DNA of 48,381 bases from positions 1 through 48,381 of the forward strand of contig JAPOPC010000029.1 in NCBI GenBank assembly GCA_026713105.1. The letters run 5' to 3'. Of this stretch, positions 43,538 through 48,381 are shown piece by piece. Positions within the stretch are counted from its first letter, which is position 1; each line of letters opens with the position of its first letter. The notes beneath the pieces were generated by a model. That model was not told where the DNA came from and did not search any database. It saw only the letters and a list, made by a program, of their open reading frames with translations. The DNA is from Acidimicrobiaceae bacterium (GTDB lineage Bacteria; Actinomycetota; Acidimicrobiia; Acidimicrobiales; Poriferisodalaceae). The translations under genes and the position numbers were made by a program.

Positions 43538-43549
43538 GAACGTATGTTC
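43538..43549 (+). promoter_or_regulatory. LexA-binding SOS box overlapping the start codon
   Basis: GAACGTATGTTC is an exact match to the actinobacterial SOS core GAAC-N4-GTTC. It covers the ATG (43544-43546) and the predicted transcript start. A GTTC half-site at 43526-43529 lies 8 bases upstream of the GAAC. 13E12/DUF222 HNH genes of Mycobacterium tuberculosis are known to carry LexA boxes, which supports a real regulatory site. Confidence 0.75.
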
Positions 43550-45058
43550 TCGCAGGTGCAGCAGGCGCTCGAATGCCTCGGCAAGGCGCTCGATGGCGTC
43601 GAGGGAGCTGCCACGGGCGAATTGCGTCGCACGCTCGAAATGGCGAAATCGCTGCGTACCCGCGTCGAGCTGCTCGAGACGAAGGGCGCTTCGCTGGTCG
43701 CAGAGCGTGAGGACCATGGCGACGGCGGCGCAGGGCTACTGAACCAAGTCGGCGGGCGATCGCGTTCTGACGCTGCCCGCAATGTGCGTACCGACGCAGA
43801 GCTCGACGTTCTGCCCTCTGCCCGCGCAGGGCTGTCAGACGGGGAGATCAGCCTCGCCAACGCTGCAAAGCTGGCGCAGGCAGCGCGCAAGACCAGTCCC
43901 CAAGCAGTCCAAGACGACGCCGATCTGGTCCATTTGGCAAAGACGCTTCCCGAGGACGAGTTCGCACAGGCCGCGCAGCGCTGGACGATCCGGCATCAAA
44001 GCGCTGAGGATCTCGCTGTGCAGCAGCGCCGCAACCGACGGAATCGCAGTGTGCGCTTCTGGAACGGCGATGACGGCTCGGTGCAGATGCGCGGCAGCTT
44101 CGACGCCGAGATGGGCGCCCGCATCCAACAACGCCTCCGGCACCAAGCCGAACAACTCCGCCAAGCAGACCGCCGCCGCCAGTCCCAGCCACAACCACCG
44201 AACGTCGCTCTTAACGGCAGAGAAAACCACGATGGCGATAGTCCCGCCGGCACCACGCCAGACAAGGCCGTCCGCACTCGCGACCAGCGCATGGCCGACG
44301 CCCTCGACACCCTCCTCGCCGCCACTACGACCACTCCCCACTCCGACGACGCCCCGACAGCAGCCACCGAACTGGGCTGCGATGCGGCTGCACCCAGCTG
44401 CAACGGCGAGTCCGGTGACTCCTATCGCACAGATCCTGCTCCCCCATCTGCGCCGCCGCCACCTGTCGGCGGCAAGGCGGCGGCTGCGCAGATCATCCTG
44501 CGCGCAGACCTTGCAGCGCTCACCGGCTCGCCCGGCGGCATCGCCGAGATCTGCGGCATCGGTCCGATCCCGCCCAGCACCCTGGAGCGGCTGGCCTGCA
44601 ACTCCGACATCTGGATCGAGATCTTCGGCGACGAACTCACACCGCTGTACGAGACCGTCGCCAGCCGAGCACCCACGGCCGCACAACGGCGCGCGCTGAT
44701 CGCCCGCGACGGCGCGTGCATCGGCTGCGGGGGCCCGCCGGGCGAATGCGAAGCACACCACATCATTCCCTGTCAACGCGGTGGCAAGACTCGCCTCGAC
44801 AACCTCGTGCTCGTGTGCTGGTCATGCCACGACCTCATCCACGATCACAACTGGCGGGTATTCATCCGTGATGGCCGCTTCCGGCTGGCACCCCCTGACC
44901 CAGCGCACCCCGTCAACTCTGCCCCTCAACACAAACCGGAGCGCCGAGTGCCGCAGCGCGAAGCGAAGCAGTATTCGCCGCAGCAGGCATCGGCCACGAC
45001 CGGACCTCCGCAATCTCCGGCCGCGATCAGATCGCTATGGGAAGACTCCGCAGCCTGA
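43544..45058 (+). CDS. DUF222 / 13E12-type HNH endonuclease
   Basis: 504 residues. About 1-260 are a helical DUF222-type region (ARAGLSDGEISLANAAKLAQAAR, RFWNGDDGSVQMRGSFDAEMGARIQQRL). A low-complexity Thr/Pro/Ala linker follows. The C-terminal HNH domain at about 392-435 has CIGCGGPPGECEAHHIIPCQRGGKTRLDN and LVCWSCHDLIHDHNW: two CxxC zinc pairs and the HH catalytic pair. Such proteins are multi-copy in actinobacteria and often linked to mobile introns or DNA-damage response. The promoter and SOS box overlap its start. It lies just after the ACAD fragment, outside the most AT-rich part. Confidence 0.88.
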   Translation: MFSQVQQALECLGKALDGVEGAATGELRRTLEMAKSLRTRVELLETKGASLVAEREDHGDGGAGLLNQVGGRSRSDAARNVRTDAELDVLPSARAGLSDGEISLANAAKLAQAARKTSPQAVQDDADLVHLAKTLPEDEFAQAAQRWTIRHQSAEDLAVQQRRNRRNRSVRFWNGDDGSVQMRGSFDAEMGARIQQRLRHQAEQLRQADRRRQSQPQPPNVALNGRENHDGDSPAGTTPDKAVRTRDQRMADALDTLLAATTTTPHSDDAPTAATELGCDAAAPSCNGESGDSYRTDPAPPSAPPPPVGGKAAAAQIILRADLAALTGSPGGIAEICGIGPIPPSTLERLACNSDIWIEIFGDELTPLYETVASRAPTAAQRRALIARDGACIGCGGPPGECEAHHIIPCQRGGKTRLDNLVLVCWSCHDLIHDHNWRVFIRDGRFRLAPPDPAHPVNSAPQHKPERRVPQREAKQYSPQQASATTGPPQSPAAIRSLWEDSAA

Positions 45059-45169
45059 GCCAAAGAATCGCCGCGAGCCGGTCAACCCGATCGACGCGAG
45101 CATCTGGCGCCCACTTGGAGCTGGAGACTCGCCGAGCGCTCTGGGAGCCGTGCATCTACGCTCGCCGAC

Positions 45170-46003
45170 ATGAACAGCACGAACGCAGCTGAGAGCACCC
45201 TTGAGGAATTCGGCCAGTACGGGGATGTATCGGTCAAGCTGAGCGATGACCATGTGGCGGTCGTGGAGATTCAGCGGCCGCCCAACAACTTCTTCGATCT
45301 GGAGCTGATCGACGGTCTCGTTGCTGCGTTCGGCGACCTCGACGAAGAGGACGGCTGCCGGGCCAGCGTGCTGTGCTCGGAAGGCAAGAACTTCTGCGCA
45401 GGCGCCCAGTTCGGCTCCGACGGGCGGCGGGGCGGCGAGATCACCGCCACCAACGCCGACGGCAGCCCGCGCCACCTCTACGACGCCGCTTTCGACCTGT
45501 TCTCCAAGCGCACGCCGGTGGTGGGCGCCATCCAGGGCGCAGCGGTGGGCGGCGGGCTGGGCGTGGCCTGCTTCCCCGACTTCCGCATTGCGGCACCCGA
45601 GGCCCGCTTCACGGCCAACTTCGCCCGCTTGGGCTTCCACCACGGCTTCGGGCTCACCGTGACCCTGCCGATGCTGGTCGGCAATCAGCAGGCGCTGGAT
45701 CTGCTCTACACCGGCCGCCGAGTGAAGGGCGACGAGGCCGTCGAGATCGGGCTGGCCGACAAGCTGGTGCCGCTCGACGAGCTGCGTCAGGCCGCGTACG
45801 ACTTCGCCTGCGAGATCGCCGGGTCGGCGCCGCTGGCAGTCGAGTCGATCCGCAACACCATGCGAGGCCACCTCGCCGACGCCATCAAGGTCGCCACCGA
45901 CAACGAGAAGGCCGAGCAGGACCGCCTGCGCACCACGAACGACTGGCGTGAAGGCGTCAACGCCATGAACGAGCGCCGCACGCCGAATTTCACCCGCAGC
46001 TGA
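45170..46003 (+). CDS. Enoyl-CoA hydratase/isomerase family protein
   Basis: Crotonase-fold protein of 277 residues. The oxyanion-hole segments are VLCSEGKNFCAGAQFG (first NH) and GAIQGAAVGGGLGVACFPDFRIAAPEARF (second). Glu/Asp residues used for hydration are not clear: the family's Glu144/Glu164 region reads FARLGFHHGFGLTVTLPMLVG, with no Glu at the usual positions, so it may be an isomerase, a hydrolase or a diverged member. It is followed by an acyl-CoA dehydrogenase whose start lies in a repeated copy of this gene's terminal codons. Confidence 0.85.
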   Translation: MNSTNAAESTLEEFGQYGDVSVKLSDDHVAVVEIQRPPNNFFDLELIDGLVAAFGDLDEEDGCRASVLCSEGKNFCAGAQFGSDGRRGGEITATNADGSPRHLYDAAFDLFSKRTPVVGAIQGAAVGGGLGVACFPDFRIAAPEARFTANFARLGFHHGFGLTVTLPMLVGNQQALDLLYTGRRVKGDEAVEIGLADKLVPLDELRQAAYDFACEIAGSAPLAVESIRNTMRGHLADAIKVATDNEKAEQDRLRTTNDWREGVNAMNERRTPNFTRS

Positions 46004-46050
46004 TGCCGGGTCGCCCCGAAGTGCCCGACCTCACCCGCGGCTGATGTCCG
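45990..46050. repeat. Repeated gene-end sequence between hydratase and dehydrogenase
   Basis: TCACCCGCAGCTGATGCCGG at 45990-46009 and TCACCCGCGGCTGATGTCCG at 46031-46050 differ at three positions. The first carries the hydratase stop; the second carries the ATG (46044) of the next gene. Read in frame, both encode a similar tail, PNFTRS-stop and PDLTRG-stop. Confidence 0.7.
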
Positions 46051-47261
46051 ATCCCACGTCGACCGCAGCCACGCTCACCCCTGGCGACATTCGCGCAGCG
46101 CTCGACAGACTGCTCGAGCGACGCACCGAAGAGACCCGGCTGACGTCGATGGGTGCGGGCAGCGACGACCTCGACAATGGTCGGGCGTATCTGGCGGCGA
46201 CTGTCGAGGGCGGCTGGCACGTGCCGACCTGGCCGGCTGACCATGGCGGCCGGGACGCGTCGCCGACCGAGAACGCCCTCGTCGGCTCGGTGCTGCGCGA
46301 GTACGTCGTGCCCGACCTGTACCCGTTCGCCATCGGGCTGGGCATGGTCGGCCCTGCTTTGCTGGCACACGGAACCGCCGAGCAGCAGGACCGCTGGCTG
46401 CAGCCGATCGCCTCGGGCGCCGAGATCTGGTGCCAGATGTTCTCCGAGCCCGAAGCTGGCTCGGACCTCGCAAATGTGGCCCTCAGCGCCGAGCGGGACG
46501 GCGACGTGTGGCGCCTAGGCGGCCAGAAGACGTGGACCAGCCGGGCGATGTGGGCCCAATGGGGCATATGCCTGGCCCGTACAGACCCCGCACAGCCCAA
46601 GCACAAAGGGCTCACGATGTTCGTGATCTCGATGGACGCCCCCGGCGTCGACGTGCGGCCGCTGCGGCAGATGAACAACGATGCCCATTTCAGCGAAGTG
46701 TTCGTGGACGGCGCGGTCGTGGGTGACGAGTGGCGGGTCGGCGATGTGGGCGAAGGCTGGCGCGTTGCCATGACGATCCTCTCGCACGAGCGCGCCGGAG
46801 CCGGCAACCGCGGCGGGGGCGACGGCGCAAAGCGAGGAGCACGTGTTCCGCCGTGGATCGCCGACCTGGTCGCGCTCGGCGCACTCGACGACAAGGTGAG
46901 GCGGGACGAGGTCATGTCGATTTATGCCGCCGACATGGCGTCGCGCTGGACCGCACAGCGGGCGGCCGACGAGGCCCGCGCCGGCGGCGGTCCTGGACCT
47001 GCGGGCAGCGGTGCGAAGCTGAGGACGGTGTCGTCGTACAAGCGACGTGCCTACTTGGCGAATCGCGCAGCAGGAGCAGCGGGCATGCTCGAAGACGGCC
47101 ACGGCTACATCGAGACGGTGACGGCACCGTCGATGTCGATTCGGGGCGGCACCGACGAGATCCAGCGCAACATCCTGGGAGAGCGAGTGCTGGGCCTCCC
47201 CGGCGAACCCCGCCTCGACCGTGATGTGCCCTGGCGCGATTCCCGCAAGGGAATGCTGTGA
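46044..47261 (+). CDS. Acyl-CoA dehydrogenase
   Basis: 405 residues with FAD-domain signature QMFSEPEAGSDLANVALSAERDGDVWRLGGQKTWTSRAMWA, followed by HFSEVFVDGAVVGDEW, VGEGWRVAMTILSHERAG, an Arg-rich loop, and the C-terminal MSIRGGTDEIQRNILGERVLGLPGEPRLD. The GGTDEIQRN element is the usual C-terminal ACAD motif. Its ATG at 46044 overlaps TGA as TGATG in a repeated element. The C-terminal codons (RDSRKGML) lie in the first of three copies of a 26-bp repeat. Substrate unknown; likely part of a lipid or sterol degradation set with the hydratase and TesB genes. Confidence 0.9.
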   Translation: MSDPTSTAATLTPGDIRAALDRLLERRTEETRLTSMGAGSDDLDNGRAYLAATVEGGWHVPTWPADHGGRDASPTENALVGSVLREYVVPDLYPFAIGLGMVGPALLAHGTAEQQDRWLQPIASGAEIWCQMFSEPEAGSDLANVALSAERDGDVWRLGGQKTWTSRAMWAQWGICLARTDPAQPKHKGLTMFVISMDAPGVDVRPLRQMNNDAHFSEVFVDGAVVGDEWRVGDVGEGWRVAMTILSHERAGAGNRGGGDGAKRGARVPPWIADLVALGALDDKVRRDEVMSIYAADMASRWTAQRAADEARAGGGPGPAGSGAKLRTVSSYKRRAYLANRAAGAAGMLEDGHGYIETVTAPSMSIRGGTDEIQRNILGERVLGLPGEPRLDRDVPWRDSRKGML

Positions 47262-47340
47262 TCCAGCGCGATTCCCGCAAGGGAATGCTGTGATGCAGCC
47301 TCGGACGAATACGGGCGATTCCCGCAAGGGAATGCTGTGA
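47236..47340. repeat. Triple 26-bp repeat with tetraloop hairpin at gene junction
   Basis: Three exact copies at 47236-47261, 47268-47293 and 47315-47340, with 6- and 21-base spacers. Each holds the palindrome ATTCCCGCAAGGGAAT: a 6-bp stem and GCAA (GNRA) loop, ending in GCTGTGA. Copy 1 carries the ACAD stop; copy 3 carries the thioesterase GTG and an AAGGGA that may be its ribosome site. Confidence 0.95.
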
Positions 47341-48155
47341 GCGGGATCGCTGCGCCCACCACCTATGGCGAGATGATGTTCCTCGAGCAGCACGGCCCCG
47401 ACACCTACGTCGGCCTCAGCCCTGAGTACATGTGGGGCCGGATCTACGGAGGGCAGGTCATCGCACAAGGCCTGTGGGCGGCGTTTCAGACCGTCGACGA
47501 AGCGTTCGTACCGCACTCAGTGCACGCCTACTTCATCCGGGGCGGCACTCTTGACGAACCGGTCCGCTACGAGGTGGACCGGCTGCGCAACGGCCGCTCG
47601 TTCTGCACCCGGGCGGTCGTGGCCCGCCAGAGCGGCGGCGCAATCTTGAACCTGTCGTGCTCATTCCACGTGGCAGAGCAAGACGCCCAGGTGCAAACAG
47701 CACGCATCCCGCTCGCCCCCGACCCGCAGGACTGTCGCAACATCGACGAAGAGCGTTGGCCGTGGATCATGGAACGCCGTCCGCTGCCAAGTCATCCGGG
47801 AGCGGGCCAGTCGATGGGCTGGGTACGCATCGTCGATCCGATCGAGGACGATCCCCGCCTGCACATCTGCGGACTGGCGTTCACGTCGGACGCCATCCAG
47901 TTCAACGCCGCCCGCTCTCTGCATCCCCTGCAGGTGACCCGCGAGCAGTACCAGGAGAAGTTCATGGGCGCGTCACTGGATCACGCCATGTGGTTCCACC
48001 GCCCGATGCGCGCCGACGAGTGGCACCTGTACCAGTTCGACTGCCACGGTCTCACGAGCGCTCGCGGCATGACCGTGGGCAACCTGTTCGCTCCTGACGG
48101 CCGCCACGTCGCAACGATCGCCCAAGAGGTCTTGCTGCGCGAGCGGCGGCCTTAA
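47337..48155 (+). CDS. tesB: Acyl-CoA thioesterase II (TesB type)
   Basis: Double-hotdog acyl-CoA thioesterase of 272 residues, starting at GTG 47337 inside the third repeat copy. Family signatures: RIYGGQVIAQGLWAAFQTV, VPHSVHAYFIRGG, GRSFCTRAVVARQ in the first hotdog; SLDHAMWFHRP with catalytic Asp and TSARGMTVGNLF in the second. It hydrolyses acyl-CoA to free acid and CoA. Its position after a hydratase and dehydrogenase fits acyl-CoA catabolism or overflow control. Confidence 0.92.
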   Translation: MSGIAAPTTYGEMMFLEQHGPDTYVGLSPEYMWGRIYGGQVIAQGLWAAFQTVDEAFVPHSVHAYFIRGGTLDEPVRYEVDRLRNGRSFCTRAVVARQSGGAILNLSCSFHVAEQDAQVQTARIPLAPDPQDCRNIDEERWPWIMERRPLPSHPGAGQSMGWVRIVDPIEDDPRLHICGLAFTSDAIQFNAARSLHPLQVTREQYQEKFMGASLDHAMWFHRPMRADEWHLYQFDCHGLTSARGMTVGNLFAPDGRHVATIAQEVLLRERRP

Positions 48156-48381
48156 CCCTGAATCGCGGAGATCAGCACTGCAGCACCCTCAGAACGTGCG
48201 CGGATTGGCGGAACGTTCCATTGCGTCACCTCTTGCTTCCCGCTCTAGCCCTGATTATTCACGAGTCGGGTTGACTGGTCTGTAAGGGTCCGCGGAAAAG
48301 CCCCTCTGACCTGCGACGATGCATGTGTTGGAAGCACGCATCTTCGAGTTCAGGGGGGCATCTCCGAGGTGAAACCTAGCA
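48156..48381 (+). other. Intergenic right edge with a long imperfect hairpin
   Basis: No gene is seen. GCCCCTCTGA at 48300-48309 pairs with TCAGGGGGGC at 48350-48359 with one mismatch, and GATGC/GCATC (48318-48322 with 48338-48342) plus GTG/CAC form an inner stem. The first part (48156-48299) holds nothing recognised. The hairpin may be a structured leader or the end of a mobile element, cut by the window edge. Confidence 0.4.

Noticed and set aside
43835..44776. 313-residue minus-strand frame opposite the DUF222-HNH gene
   Set aside because: Antisense to a gene with clear HNH motifs, promoter and SOS box.
47236..47340. Three identical repeats could be a small CRISPR array
   Set aside because: Spacers are 6 and 21 bases and irregular, the repeats cover gene ends and starts, and no cas genes are present.
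48250..48381. Left end of an IS1380-like element
   Set aside because: The region has an IS-like feel and strong inverted pairing, but no transposase start or matching terminal repeat can be seen before the window ends.
1..48381. tRNA or rRNA genes
   Set aside because: No T-loop-like GTTCRA sequences with flanking acceptor pairing or rRNA-like stretches were noticed in the intergenic regions.

Overview
The window is high-GC, gene-dense DNA from an actinobacterium-like genome, most likely a relative of the Acidimicrobiia. This placement is inferred from gene content only: tandem secreted cell-wall-binding-repeat (CWB2) proteins, a DUF222/13E12-type HNH protein under an actinobacterial SOS box, an MshD-like acetyltransferase, menaquinone genes, frequent GTG starts, and many acyl-CoA dehydrogenase/hydratase/thioesterase genes. 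No rRNA, tRNA, CRISPR array or complete transposon was seen.

Layout. 1-4618 (minus): histidine operon hisD-hisC-hisB-hisH-hisA, with the first codons of a probable hisF at the left edge. 4719-9060 (plus): two tandem secreted proteins combining three CWB2 repeats with a six-blade PD40/TolB-type propeller, then a small helical protein. 9103-12605 (minus): mshD-like, rlmN, nth and a CitE-like lyase. 12677-13833 (plus): a small membrane protein translationally coupled to menG/ubiE. 13864-13942: a long hairpin. 13951-21791 (minus): hen1-pnkp (RNA repair), an AhpD/carboxymuconolactone-decarboxylase-like gene with an in-frame UGA in its CxxC motif, two paralogous thioesterases, menA and ybaK. 21965-26910: alcohol dehydrogenase, MBL-fold hydrolase and modABC (molybdate import). 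26971-37916: SDR protein, Ala/Pro-rich protein, a dimethylformamidase-like large subunit, rhodanese, hydantoinase A-like protein, amidase and Baeyer-Villiger-type monooxygenase. 37944-48155: acyl-CoA dehydrogenases, enoyl-CoA hydratase and TesB thioesterase, interrupted at 40378-43334 by an AT-richer insert (orphan hicB-like gene, kelch-type protein, small ORF) and followed by a DUF222-HNH gene.

Most notable: (1) a candidate selenoprotein at 17169-17765, where UGA replaces the second Cys of CxxC and is followed by a bacterial-SECIS-like hairpin; (2) a DUF222-HNH gene whose start codon lies inside a GAAC-N4-GTTC SOS box and appears to be leaderless; (3) several gene junctions where the sequence holding the stop (or stop/start) codon is repeated downstream; (4) a 350-bp 3' copy of an acyl-CoA dehydrogenase gene flanking the AT-rich insert; (5) a Hen1-Pnkp RNA repair pair.

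All function calls rest on recognising motifs and family sequence by eye. No alignment, folding or database search was run.
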